From Chloroflexus aurantiacus J-10-fl (lineage in GTDB: Bacteria; Chloroflexota; Chloroflexia; Chloroflexales; Chloroflexaceae): 64,000 nt of DNA. A program made the position numbers and the translations under genes. Each line of letters opens with the position of its first letter. Positions within the stretch are counted from its first letter, which is position 1. Shown here piece by piece: positions 19,978-30,885 of the stretch. The notes below the pieces were generated by a model. It made no database searches. It was given only the letters and a program-made list of their open reading frames with translations, and had not been told where the DNA came from. The stretch is from positions 4,154,001 to 4,218,000 of the forward strand of contig NC_010175.1 in NCBI RefSeq assembly GCF_000018865.1, written 5' to 3'.

Positions 19978-20006
19978 GAGTAGCACAGGCATCAGCCTGT
20001 GCTACT
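19978..20006 (+). terminator. Hairpin between pfpI-like and VWA genes
   Basis: Near-perfect inverted repeat AGTAGCACAGGC/GCCTGTGCTACT with a 4-base loop. It sits 30 bases after the stop codon. No U-run follows, so termination is inferred from the stem and position. Confidence 0.5.
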
Positions 20007-20125
20007 TCGTCAACGGGAACTCTACAGGGGATGACTTCGTCTAACGAAAGAGGTACTATTTTGTCTTGCCAGCGGCGGTCGTTCCCGGTACAATGCCTGT
20101 ATGATCATCCATCGCGAGATTGCCT

Positions 20126-22969
20126 ATGCCGTATGTCTCTTTTATCTACCCTGAAGCACTCTGGTTGTTACTGATACCGATTGGGATGGTGGTGCTTGCG
20201 CTGCTGTCTCCACGTCGGTTGTCACCAGTTCGATTCTGGGGTAGTCTTGCCGTGCGTACTACCATTGCGGTAGTGCTGGTCTTTGCCTTTGCCGGTATTC
20301 AATTTGTGCGACCGGTAGATCGGCTAACGACTGTCTTTCTCCTCGACGGTAGTGACTCGATGCCGGCCTCGACCCGTGCCCAGGCAGAGGCATTTATTCG
20401 CGATGCGTTGCAAGCGATGCCTGCCGATGATCAGGCGGCAATCATCGTGTTTGGCGATAATGCGCTGGTTGAGCGTGCTCCCGAAAGTGATCCCCGGTTA
20501 GGGCGAATTACGTCTATCCCAATCGCCAATCGCACCAATATCGAGGCGGCCATTCAGCTCGGCCTGGCACTGTTTCCCGCCGATACGCAAAAGCGACTGG
20601 TTCTTCTCTCGGACGGTGGTGAGAACAGCGGGCGGGCAATTGATGCCGCCCGCCTGGCCGCCAGCCGCGGTATCCCAATCGATATTGTTGATCTCACCCT
20701 GGTTGATGCTGATGCAGAGGCGTTGATTGCCAGTGTTGAAGCACCGAATAACGTGCGTGATGGTCAAGAAGCACTGATTGTAGCGAATGTAGAGAGTAAT
20801 GTCGCACAGTCGGCAGTTGTGCGTCTGATCGATGACCTGGGAGTCATTGAGGAACGCAACCTTGAATTAACGCCGGGAACGACGCGGGTCGAATTTCTGG
20901 TACCGGTTGAAGGCAGTGGTTTTCGGCGCTATCGCGTGCAGGTTGAGGCGGCCAGTGATGGCCGTGTGCAAAATAATGAAGCTGCCGCGCTGATCCGTGT
21001 GCAGGGGCCGCCGCGTATTCTGCTCGTTGCGCAAACTGCTGCCGATGCCCGCCCCTTGATGACTGCACTGACCGCTACCGGCATAATTGCCGAGCTGGTA
21101 TCACCCGAAGCTGCACCGCGTACACTGGCCGATCTTAGTACCTACGATGCGCTGGTGCTAGTGAATACGCCGGCACGGATGTTACCGGTTGGTCTAATGC
21201 AGGCGATTCCCGGTTATGTGCGCGATCTGGGTCGTGGCTTGTTAATGATTGGTGGCGAAGACAGCTTTGGTGTCGGTGGATATGGTCGGACTGCGGTTGA
21301 AGAGGCGTTGCCGGTGTACATGGACGTGCGTAACCGTGAGTTGCGTCCCGACCTGGCAATTGTCTTTGTGATTGATAAGTCAGGATCGATGGACGCCTGC
21401 CACTGTGCCGATCCTGACCGTGGTGCGCCGATCACATCTTCTTCCGAACGCAAGATCGATATTGCCAAAGATGCAATTGTGCAGGCTGCCGCCTTGCTTG
21501 GCCCGCAAGATACTGTTGGTGTTGTGACGTTTGATGGTGCAGCATCTGCAACCTTTCCGGCCACACGCGGGGCTACGGTCGAACAGGTTATGGATGCAGT
21601 CAGCGGTGTTGAACCGCGTGGGCCAACTAACATTCGCGCCGGTTTGCTGCGGGCCGAAGAGATGTTGCAGCAGGTCGATGCCCGGATCAAACACATGATC
21701 CTGCTCACCGATGGGTGGGGAAGTGGTGGCGATCAGCTTGATCTGGCAGCACGCTTGCGCGAACAAGGCATTACTCTGACCGTGGTAGCTGCCGGGAGTG
21801 GTTCGGCAGCCTATCTGAAACAACTGGCTGCCGAAGGTGGTGGTCGGTATTATCCGGCTGCGGATATGGCCGAGGTGCCACAAATCTTCGTTCAGGAAAC
21901 CATTACCGCGATTGGGAATTATATCGTTGAACAGCCATTTGTGCCGGTACGGTATAGCAATAGTCCGATCCTGGCCGGTATCAATGCCACGCCACCGTTG
22001 TATGGCTACAATGGCAGCACGTTGAAAGATACTGCGCAGTTACTGCTGGCTACTGAAGATCAACAACCAATCCTGGCGACCTGGCAATTTGGCCTGGGGC
22101 GCAGTGCAGCCTGGTTGAGTGACACTAAGGGGAAGTGGGCACGTGACTGGATCACGTGGGAAGGCTTTCCACGTTTTGCTGCTCAACTGGTTGGTGATTT
22201 GACGCCACGTGGTGGGCAGAATGTCAATACGGAAGTCTCCGTTGTTGGTGGCGAGACGGTAATTCGGCTGGTCACAGCCACAGCCCAGAATGACTTAACC
22301 GTTGTTGCTACCCTGATCGGTGGTGATGGCTCGCGGCGTGAAGTGCCGCTTATGCAGGTGGCTCCGAATCAATATCAGGCGCGATTGGAAAGCCCTGCTC
22401 CGGGAACCTACCTGGTGCAGATTGCCGGCACCAGCGCTGATCGCGTGGTGGTGCAAGAGACTGCCGGGATGGTTGTCCCCTATTCGTCGGAATATCGTAG
22501 TGCGCAAGCCAATCCTGGCCTGCTGGCAGAACTGGCAGCGACGACCAATGGTCGGTTGTTGAATGAACCGGCAGATGTCTTCGACCGTTTGAACCACGTC
22601 TTTTCGGCGCAGGAGGTGGCGTTGCCACTGCTCTGGCTGGCCCTGATGTTGTTACCGCTTGACATTGCCTTGCGGCGGTTGATGTTGCGGCGGAGTGATT
22701 TCGGCGCCCTGGGTTCGCTTGCCAGCCGATTGCGACCGGCAGGCGCGACGCCGGTCGCGCCTGACCCGGTGCTCAGCCGGTTACGGGCCGCCCGTGATCA
22801 GGTTCGCCAACAGATAGCCGGTGAGCGGATTCAGGTACCACCAACTGAAACAGCATCATCTGAACCGCAACCACCACCTGCACCACCTCCGACTGACGAT
22901 GCGTTGAGCCGGTTACGTGCTGCCAAGGAGCGAGCACGCAGACAAATTACCGGTGACGGAGACAGGTAA
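20126..22969 (+). CDS. Large membrane protein with two VWA domains and a GATase-like domain
   Basis: About 947 residues. Two hydrophobic helices at the N-terminus (PEALWLLLIPIGMVVLALL and TTIAVVLVFAFAGIQF) and one near the C-terminus (LPLLWLALMLLPLDIALRR) anchor it. The first VWA domain has a MIDAS-like LLDGSDSM near residue 74; a GATase1-like domain follows (DALVLVNTPARM, GLLMIGGEDSFGVGGYG); the second VWA domain has FVIDKSGSMD near 415. The C-terminus holds a repeated helical motif (LSRLRAAKE/D). This layout is like BatA/YegL-type surface proteins that assemble complexes with divalent metal. TTG 20120 precedes the ATG, but GAG seven bases before ATG 20126 favours the latter. It is coupled to the small gene after it. 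Confidence 0.85.
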   Translation: MPYVSFIYPEALWLLLIPIGMVVLALLSPRRLSPVRFWGSLAVRTTIAVVLVFAFAGIQFVRPVDRLTTVFLLDGSDSMPASTRAQAEAFIRDALQAMPADDQAAIIVFGDNALVERAPESDPRLGRITSIPIANRTNIEAAIQLGLALFPADTQKRLVLLSDGGENSGRAIDAARLAASRGIPIDIVDLTLVDADAEALIASVEAPNNVRDGQEALIVANVESNVAQSAVVRLIDDLGVIEERNLELTPGTTRVEFLVPVEGSGFRRYRVQVEAASDGRVQNNEAAALIRVQGPPRILLVAQTAADARPLMTALTATGIIAELVSPEAAPRTLADLSTYDALVLVNTPARMLPVGLMQAIPGYVRDLGRGLLMIGGEDSFGVGGYGRTAVEEALPVYMDVRNRELRPDLAIVFVIDKSGSMDACHCADPDRGAPITSSSERKIDIAKDAIVQAAALLGPQDTVGVVTFDGAASATFPATRGATVEQVMDAVSGVEPRGPTNIRAGLLRAEEMLQQVDARIKHMILLTDGWGSGGDQLDLAARLREQGITLTVVAAGSGSAAYLKQLAAEGGGRYYPAADMAEVPQIFVQETITAIGNYIVEQPFVPVRYSNSPILAGINATPPLYGYNGSTLKDTAQLLLATEDQQPILATWQFGLGRSAAWLSDTKGKWARDWITWEGFPRFAAQLVGDLTPRGGQNVNTEVSVVGGETVIRLVTATAQNDLTVVATLIGGDGSRREVPLMQVAPNQYQARLESPAPGTYLVQIAGTSADRVVVQETAGMVVPYSSEYRSAQANPGLLAELAATTNGRLLNEPADVFDRLNHVFSAQEVALPLLWLALMLLPLDIALRRLMLRRSDFGALGSLASRLRPAGATPVAPDPVLSRLRAARDQVRQQIAGERIQVPPTETASSEPQPPPAPPPTDDALSRLRAAKERARRQITGDGDR

Positions 22970-22972
22970 GTA

Positions 22973-23320
22973 ATGGGTATGGTTGTTCATGAACAATCGA
23001 CTGACACCTTTCAGTCCTGGCTTGGTCGCCTGCTGTTGGCACTCGTTATCGGTTGTCTGGTTGGTATTCTCGCCTATCTGGCAGCACGCGCGGCAGGATC
23101 GGTCTGGCTCTTGCTTCACCAACAAGAGCTTATCAATGCCACCCGCCAGGCATTGCAGCAAGGGGTGATGAGCCTGGCCGATACCAATCTGCGTGCTCTC
23201 CGCCTGGCCGCCGAAGCGCAGCAGTATCACATTTCTGAGGTAAGTACCTGGTTTGGCTTCGGGACGGGACTCATTGCGGCGATCTTTTCCTTCGTGCGCC
23301 TGGAAAGTCAGCAGGAGTAG
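22973..23320 (+). CDS. Small membrane protein
   Basis: 115 residues with two hydrophobic helices (LLLALVIGCLVGILAYLAA near residue 20, and FGFGTGLIAAIFSFV near 95) separated by an amphipathic helix. Not recognised. It begins three bases after the stop of the VWA gene, so it is almost certainly co-translated and may be an accessory subunit of that protein. ATG 22979 is an equally possible start. Confidence 0.65.
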   Translation: MGMVVHEQSTDTFQSWLGRLLLALVIGCLVGILAYLAARAAGSVWLLLHQQELINATRQALQQGVMSLADTNLRALRLAAEAQQYHISEVSTWFGFGTGLIAAIFSFVRLESQQE

Positions 23321-23428
23321 AGACGGGTCACTGGCGAACTCAGCAGGAGCGGGAACGCGCCGGGTCAGCCCAGTGTTCCCGCTTTCACTTTCCAGGTGTC
23401 AAGCTCTGCCGGTGAATGACGTTATCTG

Positions 23429-25537
23429 TCATCTACTCATCTCACCCTCGCGCTGCCAGAGCGTTGTCGGCAATTCCAGCACAAACGATGATGGCTGATC
23501 GGCATCGGCGCAGACCAGTAAAGCACGCATGGCTCGCGAACAGCCGACGTAAAACAGCCGCCGCTCCTGGTCAATCATTGCGTCGCGCTCTTCCACCGGT
23601 AGATGATCGTAGTTGTGCGGCAGATGATCCTGCGCTAATCGCATCACCGCCACAAACGGAAACTCCAATCCCTTTGCTGAGTGGATCGTCAATACTTTGA
23701 CAACCGGCTTTCGCAAGTCGATCTGCCGCTTTTCCATAAATTCCGCCGACATCCCAAGTTGTTGCAACTGGTCGCAGATTTGCTGGGCCACTTGTTTGCT
23801 ATGGCAAAGCACTGCACCGGCGTGTGCAGGCAGTCGCCAGCGGCGAGCGGCAGCAATGAAGAAGCTACGGATCGCCTGGGCTTCTTCTGCAACACTACGA
23901 CAAAAACGCACTACCGGCAGAGAGCCGTGATGAACGGCGCTTACTTCCTGATCACTTTCAGTCGTGCCCAAAATGGATGTGCAGGCAGTGGCAATCTCGG
24001 CTGTGTTGCGATAGTTGCGCCGCAAAACAAAGCTGCGACCACGAACATTCAATTCGCTATCGATCTGTTGCCACGAAAAACCACGTTGATAGAGCGACTG
24101 ACCGGCGTCGGCAGTCAGGTAGACCGCACGGGGCGACTCAACACGGGCCAGCAGGTAACGCAATGCGACCGGCGACAGGTCTTGTGCTTCGTCGATAACA
24201 ATGGCGCGATACGGTCGCTGAGATTGCCGTAATGCCAGTTCGAGTGCACGCTGGCGAAATTGTCCCCAAGTCGTCAATTGCTGGTGCTGGAGCATGCTCT
24301 TCCAGGTCTCGTATACTGCCCAGATCGCTTCCCGAATTGGGGGTCGTAACGGAAGCTTACGGCCTGTCCTTGGTCTGGTCAGGTATTCATCACGACTCTG
24401 CAAGCCCCAATGCTCAATCACACTGGTAAATTCATCGAGCAGATAGGCTTCACCAAGGGTCTGTAGCACCTCACGCCGTCGCAGTCGTTCGTGCTCGTTT
24501 GTCGCCGGTAGGATCGCGGTGTGCAGTGCCTCACGCAACATCTGGATCATCTGCTCTTCAGTGGCAATCCGCGGTGTGCCGTAGGTGGCGGCATACTGGC
24601 GAAACATTAGCGCATCGACAGTATTGACTTCTACCCCGTTGCTGGTCAGATCACCTTCAAGCAGACGCTCCAGTAATTGTTCCGAATAGGCGGTTAATGT
24701 GTTGGTGAAGGTTGTAAATAAGACTGGAGTCATGCCTTGCTGAACAAGGCGTTGCACGCGGTAGAGGGCAACGATTGATTTGCCGGTTCCCGGTCCACCC
24801 CGTACCAGAACGGGACTTTCGAGTGATGCTGTGACCAGCCGTTGCTGTTCAGGGTCAAGAACCAGCAGAAAATCGGTCAGTTCACCGGCAACAAACCGGT
24901 CGAGATCGTCTGCTTCAGCGATCAGGTATTGCGGTTGTTGCAAAATCTCGTCAACGCTCCGTGGATACAAAATATCGAGTAGCCGGTCAATGACCTGTGA
25001 CGGTACCTGAGCATTGATTAAATCGTCTTCGGTTTGTATCTGTATGAGTGTGTCCCAATACTGCTCTGGGATCAACCAGCGCCGTAAATTATCGGCAGTC
25101 AACTGGTATGGCAGTGGTTGCGATGGACTACCTGTTATGGTTTCATCAGGCGAGAGCTGTCGGGGGAGAGGTGGTGTTGGTTCAGGCTCCGCAGTGAGCG
25201 GTTCGCTCGCCGAAGCTATTGCAACAGCCTCAGAGAGATCGGTATCGGGCAGATCAACGTGACCAAAATCGCGCTGATACGTCTGATCATCACGTTTACG
25301 GATAGCAACCAGCTTGACCCATCCCGCACCAAATGTATAAATCAGGCGGTAGTCGCCAATTCTAATTCGATAAAGTGGAGGTTCACGATTCTTGAGCTTT
25401 TTGGCATCACCCTGGGCTGAAACAGGATCATGCTCAAGGATTTTGACCTTCTGGGTGACCAGTTTCTGGATTTTGCCCGGTAGCCCAAGAAGTTCGTTGA
25501 AAAAGGTTGGTGGTGTAATAAGCTGATATTTGGTCAT
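23429..25537 (-). CDS. RelE/ParE-like domain fused to UvrD/Rep-type helicase
   Basis: 702 residues. Residues 1-90 have the fold pattern of RelE/ParE toxins (YRIRIGDYRLIYTF, then VKLVAIRKRDD). A Pro-rich linker leads to a superfamily-1 helicase: Walker A RGGPGTGKSIVALYR near 247, Walker B IVIDEAQDLSP, motif III LTADAGQSLYQ, motif IV RRNYRNTAEIA, motif V TIHSAKGLEFPFVAVM and motif VI RRLFYVGCSRAM. ATG 25537 (MTKYQLITPP) is the chosen start; the frame extends 15 codons further without support. No antitoxin gene is adjacent. A role in nucleic-acid repair, RNA quality control or defence is possible but not shown. Confidence 0.85.
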   Translation of the reverse strand: MTKYQLITPPTFFNELLGLPGKIQKLVTQKVKILEHDPVSAQGDAKKLKNREPPLYRIRIGDYRLIYTFGAGWVKLVAIRKRDDQTYQRDFGHVDLPDTDLSEAVAIASASEPLTAEPEPTPPLPRQLSPDETITGSPSQPLPYQLTADNLRRWLIPEQYWDTLIQIQTEDDLINAQVPSQVIDRLLDILYPRSVDEILQQPQYLIAEADDLDRFVAGELTDFLLVLDPEQQRLVTASLESPVLVRGGPGTGKSIVALYRVQRLVQQGMTPVLFTTFTNTLTAYSEQLLERLLEGDLTSNGVEVNTVDALMFRQYAATYGTPRIATEEQMIQMLREALHTAILPATNEHERLRRREVLQTLGEAYLLDEFTSVIEHWGLQSRDEYLTRPRTGRKLPLRPPIREAIWAVYETWKSMLQHQQLTTWGQFRQRALELALRQSQRPYRAIVIDEAQDLSPVALRYLLARVESPRAVYLTADAGQSLYQRGFSWQQIDSELNVRGRSFVLRRNYRNTAEIATACTSILGTTESDQEVSAVHHGSLPVVRFCRSVAEEAQAIRSFFIAAARRWRLPAHAGAVLCHSKQVAQQICDQLQQLGMSAEFMEKRQIDLRKPVVKVLTIHSAKGLEFPFVAVMRLAQDHLPHNYDHLPVEERDAMIDQERRLFYVGCSRAMRALLVCADADQPSSFVLELPTTLWQREGEMSR

Positions 25538-25645
25538 CGAACGATCCTGATGGTTGGACAAAGAGATTACGCTTAGAAACAAGCCTGATCTGAAAACTGT
25601 TCTTATGATAGCATCTCGAATGAGACCTGCAAAGGAATTTTTATG

Positions 25646-25693
25646 AAAAAAAGATCAGGAACCGGACGATACACTCATTGTACGGTTCCTGAT
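25646..25693 (-). terminator. Rho-independent terminator of the sigma/anti-sigma genes
   Basis: On the minus strand an 11-bp stem ATCAGGAACCG/CGGTTCCTGAT (25654-25664 with 25683-25693) is followed by C and seven T residues. It lies 30 bases after the stop of the DUF5667 gene. Confidence 0.85.
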
Positions 25694-25722
25694 GTTGATG
25701 TCTGATTTGTGATCAGACGGTT

Positions 25723-26753
<1,031 letters not shown>

Positions 26754-26757
<4 letters not shown>

Positions 26758-27296
26758 TCGACCACCCCCGGTGTCATTTGGCGTGCCAGTGCCGCAATCG
26801 CACGTGCCTGTAGTTGTTTAACAGCACCCTCAGTTTTGCCAAGAATACGGGCGACTTCCTGAATTGGTAGATTTTGAGCAAAACGTAGAGCTAAAACGTG
26901 TTGTTGATCAGGTGTTAGTTGGCTGATTGCCAGGCGTAGTTCTTCATTTGTCGCAGCTTTCTCAGCTATTTCCGATGGGAGTGGTTCGCGACTCATAAGT
27001 TGTTCATCAAGGCTGGTCTGCGGGGAACGATAGCTGCGTCGAAAGTGATCGCTCACAACATTGGCCGCTACCCCGAAGAGCCATCCACGTAAATTGTTTG
27101 GTAGCGATTTACGCTGGCGTAATGTACTGAGAAAACGAGTAAACACTTCGCTGACCAAATCTTCACATGTGTAACGGTCACCTACCCGGAAAGAGATGTA
27201 TCGGTAAAGTGGCTGATAATATGTATCGTGAATTGCCGCCAACGCATCAGTATCCAGTTCATACGCCCGGCGGAGCAGTTCTGCATCGTCGAGCAC
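26754..27296 (-). CDS. ECF-family RNA polymerase sigma factor
   Basis: 180 residues with sigma region 2 (YYQPLYRYISFRVGDRYTCEDLVSEVFTRF is the core-binding and -10 region, residues 25-55; WLFGVAANVVSDHFRR continues it) and region 4 (LTPDQQHVLALRFAQ and the HTH PIQEVARILGKTEGAVKQLQ). It directs polymerase to a private promoter set. It overlaps the membrane regulator gene by four bases. The Asp-rich secreted protein gene lies just upstream on the same strand and is a natural target or partner. Confidence 0.95.
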
Positions 27297-27326
27297 AGCA
27301 ACTCCTTTGATTGGTATCGCTTTTTA

Positions 27327-27355
27327 GGACGGAATGAGCTGCATTCATTCCGTCC
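27327..27355 (-). terminator. Hairpin between Asp-rich protein gene and sigma gene
   Basis: Perfect 11-bp stem GGACGGAATGA/TCATTCCGTCC with a 7-base loop. In the minus direction it follows the stop of the Asp-rich gene and precedes the sigma gene. There is no U-run on that side, so it may attenuate rather than end transcription. Confidence 0.5.
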
Positions 27356-27405
27356 GCTCCCCCTCAGTGATGGTTGTGGTACGTTCCGTTGCTCATTATC
27401 ATTGA

Positions 27406-28179
<774 letters not shown>

Positions 28180-28385
28180 CGGGTACTCCTTTCGGTAAGC
28201 CTTGAACGAGTTCCACTCTTTTTGTCGCCCGTTGTTGAAAAAAGTTATGCTTCGGGGAAGCTATCTCGTGAGTCTTGAGTAATCTGCAACAATTCTCACG
28301 TAGAGTGCAGGAATCTGGCTTCGCACTCATCATTTCGCCAAAGCGTAGTTGCGTTGCCTGTCTGGCAAGGCTTGACCTGTGTTCT

Positions 28386-28426
28386 AAAAACATAGCACCG
28401 GCGTTACAAAGCTGTCACGCCGGTGC
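28386..28426 (-). terminator. Rho-independent terminator of BMP lipoprotein gene
   Basis: Minus-strand 10-bp stem GCACCGGCGT/ACGCCGGTGC (28395-28404 with 28417-28426), then ATG and five T residues. It is about 30 bases after the stop codon. Confidence 0.85.
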
Positions 28427-28456
28427 CATTGAGATGTAGCGTTTTCTTATGGTCGT

Positions 28457-30604
28457 TTAGGGCTGAAATGGCTGCGGTTCGGGGATGGTGTTCGGATCAA
28501 CATCACCACTGACCGGATCGACACCGGTGGTCAATTCACCCGTCGTCAGCGCAGCCAGAATCTCTTCCATGCGGCGTTTTACCGCATCCGGGACATCATC
28601 AGCCGTGTCGTGGTAATCGGCGTAGCCAATACCGCCGTTGGCGGCCTCGTACAGCGCGATACCATTGCCCTTAAAGGTGCCGTTGACCACAGCCTTGATC
28701 TGGTCGTACACGGCCACATCAACCCGCTTGATAGCCGAGGAGAGGATGCGGTCGGCACCGGGAGCCGTGCCGTTGGCGAAGGTGGTCACGTATTCGTCCT
28801 GGTCAACGCCGATGACGTAGACGCCACGGGCAGCCGCTTCCTTGATCGCCCCCGAACCGGTCGGGCCGCCAGCACCGAAGATCACGTCGGCACCCTCACC
28901 GATCATCTGCTGCGCCGTGCTTGCCCCCAGCGCCGGGTCGATGAAGGTGGGCAGGTAGACACCGAGCAGGTTGATGTCAGGCTTGACATAGCGCGCGCCG
29001 TTGTCGAAGGCGTTCTTGAAGCGCTTGACCGGTGGAATCTCAACCCCGGCTACGACGCCAACGGTACCGGTTTGGGTCATCATCCCGGCGAGCGCACCGG
29101 CCAGGAAGCCGGCCTGGTCTTCGCGGAACTGCAAGCCAACCAGATTGTCGGTGACGGTGCCCGGCTCGTAGAACTGGTCCACACCGATGAAGATGATGTC
29201 GGGATGTTCGGCGGCAAACTTCTTGGTGGCATCGGCAATCAGGAAGCCGACGGTCACAATCACATCGAAGCCCTCATCGACGAAGGTCTGAATGTTCTTC
29301 TCGTAGTCAGCCTGCGCCTGGGTTTCGATGTACTTGTACTCCAGCCCAAACTCTTGCGCCGCCCGCAACGCACCGAGGTGGGCAAACTCGTTAAAGGTGC
29401 CGTCATTCACTTTGCCCAGATCGGTGACCAGAGCAATCTTGGGCAACTTCACATCTGCTGGACGGAACGGCTGTGGCTCAGGGATGGTGTTCGGATCAAC
29501 ATCACCACTGACCGGATCGACACCGGTGGTCAATTCACCCGTCGTCAGCGCAGCCAGAATCTCTTCCATGCGGCGTTTTACCGCATCCGGGACATCATCA
29601 GCCGTGTCGTGGTAATCGGCGTAGCCAATACCGCCGTTGGCGGCCTCGTACAGCGCGATACCATTGCCCTTAAAGGTGCCGTTGACCACAGCCTTGATCT
29701 GGTCGTACACGGCCACATCAACCCGCTTGATAGCCGAGGAGAGGATGCGGTCGGCGCCGGGAGCCGTGCCGTTGGCGAAGGTGGTCACGTATTCGTCCTG
29801 GTCAACGCCGATGACGTAGACGCCACGGGCAGCCGCTTCCTTGATCGCCCCCGAACCGGTCGGGCCACCAGCACCGAAGATCACGTCGGCACCCTCACCG
29901 ATCATCTGCTGCGCCGTGCTTGCCCCCAGCGCCGGGTCGATGAAGGTGGGCAGGTAGACACCGAGCAGGTTGATGTCAGGCTTGACATAGCGCGCACCGT
30001 TGTCGAAGGCGTTCTTGAAGCGCTTGACCGGTGGAATCTCAACCCCGGCTACGACGCCAACGGTACCGGTTTGGGTCATCATCCCGGCGAGCGCACCGGC
30101 CAGGAAGCCGGCCTGGTCTTCGCGGAACTGCAAGCCAACCAGATTGTCGGTGACGGTGCCCGGCTCGTAGAACTGGTCCACACCGATGAAGATGATGTCG
30201 GGATGTTCGGCGGCAAACTTCTTGGTGGCATCGGCAATCAGGAAGCCGACGGTCACAATCACATCGAAGCCCTCATCGACGAAGGTCTGAATGTTCTTCT
30301 CGTAGTCGGCCTGCGCCTGGGTCTCGATGTACTTGTACTCCAGCCCAAACTCTTGCGCCGCCCGCAACGCACCGAGGTGGGCAAACTCGTTAAAGGTGCC
30401 GTCATTCACTTTGCCCAGATCGGTAACCAATGCGATCCGGGGCTTGGAGGAATCTGTGGTGCCGGTTGTTGGTACAGCGGTTGGCGCAGCAGTCGGCGCT
30501 GTTGTTGCCGTAGGCTGGACTGCTGCTGGTTGACCACCACACGCAGCGAGTAGCGGTACCAGAAGCGTAAAGAGTGCTACCAGCGTCAGTAGAGTCTTGC
30601 GCAT
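28457..30604 (-). CDS. BMP-family nucleoside-type binding lipoprotein with two tandem domains
   Basis: 715 residues. The start is ATG 30604 with CAGGAGA upstream; the longer frame to 30838 is not credible. A lipoprotein signal ends in LLAAC (Cys22), then a Thr/Pro/Ala linker. Two full periplasmic-binding domains of the BmpA/PnrA/Med family follow, residues 57-382 and 390-715, each starting IALVTDLGKVNDGTFNEF and containing VGFLIADATKKFAAEHPDI. The two are identical in protein sequence across nearly their whole length. Members bind nucleosides for ABC importers; no ATPase or permease gene is next to it. Normal family members have only one such domain. Confidence 0.93.
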   Translation of the reverse strand: MRKTLLTLVALFTLLVPLLAACGGQPAAVQPTATTAPTAAPTAVPTTGTTDSSKPRIALVTDLGKVNDGTFNEFAHLGALRAAQEFGLEYKYIETQAQADYEKNIQTFVDEGFDVIVTVGFLIADATKKFAAEHPDIIFIGVDQFYEPGTVTDNLVGLQFREDQAGFLAGALAGMMTQTGTVGVVAGVEIPPVKRFKNAFDNGARYVKPDINLLGVYLPTFIDPALGASTAQQMIGEGADVIFGAGGPTGSGAIKEAAARGVYVIGVDQDEYVTTFANGTAPGADRILSSAIKRVDVAVYDQIKAVVNGTFKGNGIALYEAANGGIGYADYHDTADDVPDAVKRRMEEILAALTTGELTTGVDPVSGDVDPNTIPEPQPFRPADVKLPKIALVTDLGKVNDGTFNEFAHLGALRAAQEFGLEYKYIETQAQADYEKNIQTFVDEGFDVIVTVGFLIADATKKFAAEHPDIIFIGVDQFYEPGTVTDNLVGLQFREDQAGFLAGALAGMMTQTGTVGVVAGVEIPPVKRFKNAFDNGARYVKPDINLLGVYLPTFIDPALGASTAQQMIGEGADVIFGAGGPTGSGAIKEAAARGVYVIGVDQDEYVTTFANGTAPGADRILSSAIKRVDVAVYDQIKAVVNGTFKGNGIALYEAANGGIGYADYHDTADDVPDAVKRRMEEILAALTTGELTTGVDPVSGDVDPNTIPEPQPFQP
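28487..30429. repeat. 999-bp tandem duplication inside BMP gene
   Basis: Two direct copies with a spacing of exactly 999 bases (333 codons). By eye the copies differ at five positions over about 940 bases, and all five are silent. Copy one is about 28487-29430, copy two about 29486-30429. Confidence 0.95.
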
Positions 30605-30718
30605 GTTCCATTCTCCTGATCTACAACGATCGGATCCAATAAGAAGCGCCATGGGGGCGACATGGCCCTTCCCGGTTGGAGCATCAACTGATGCCCGCAA
30701 ACACGTTGGATTGGCGCG
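30605..30718 (-). other. Possibly structured leader of BMP gene
   Basis: From the -10 box to the start codon there is a 5' leader of about 107 bases. It holds GCATCA-GT-TGATGC, GGCCATG...CCATGGC-type pairing and an outer CCAAT/ATTGG pair. This could be a regulatory leader, but it matches no riboswitch class I can name. Confidence 0.3.
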
Positions 30719-30724
30719 ATTATA
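30719..30724 (-). promoter_or_regulatory. Extended -10 promoter for BMP gene
   Basis: TGCTATAAT on the minus strand, a perfect -10 with the TGn extension. No clear -35 is seen, which is normal for extended -10 promoters. Confidence 0.6.
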
Positions 30725-30763
30725 GCACAAGTCGCGCAACCTTTTCTTTGCTACTGCGTATGT

Positions 30764-30769
30764 TATACT
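30764..30769 (+). promoter_or_regulatory. Candidate extended -10 promoter for SPFH genes
   Basis: TGTTATACT: a TATACT hexamer with a TGn extension. It would give a leader of about 140 bases before the first SPFH start codon. Confidence 0.45.
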
Positions 30770-30848
30770 GAAAGCTGCAAAGTGAAAGGTTTCCTGAATG
30801 ATGTACCATCGCTCAATACAATGCGCTTTGCTGCACACGTTTTATGGA

Positions 30849-30885
30849 GTTCACGGTATCTAAACCCGTGAACTTTTGTTGTTTT
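30849..30885 (+). terminator. Terminator-like hairpin in SPFH leader
   Basis: Stem GTTCACGG/CCGTGAAC (30849-30856 with 30866-30873), followed by TTTTGTTGTTTT. It lies inside the presumed leader, 41 bases before the SPFH ATG, and so may act as an attenuator. Confidence 0.6.

Noticed and set aside
28610-30553. Long plus-strand open frame (647 codons) opposite the BMP gene
   Set aside because: It is an antisense shadow of the duplicated BMP gene, which has a lipoprotein signal, ribosome site and family match on the other strand.
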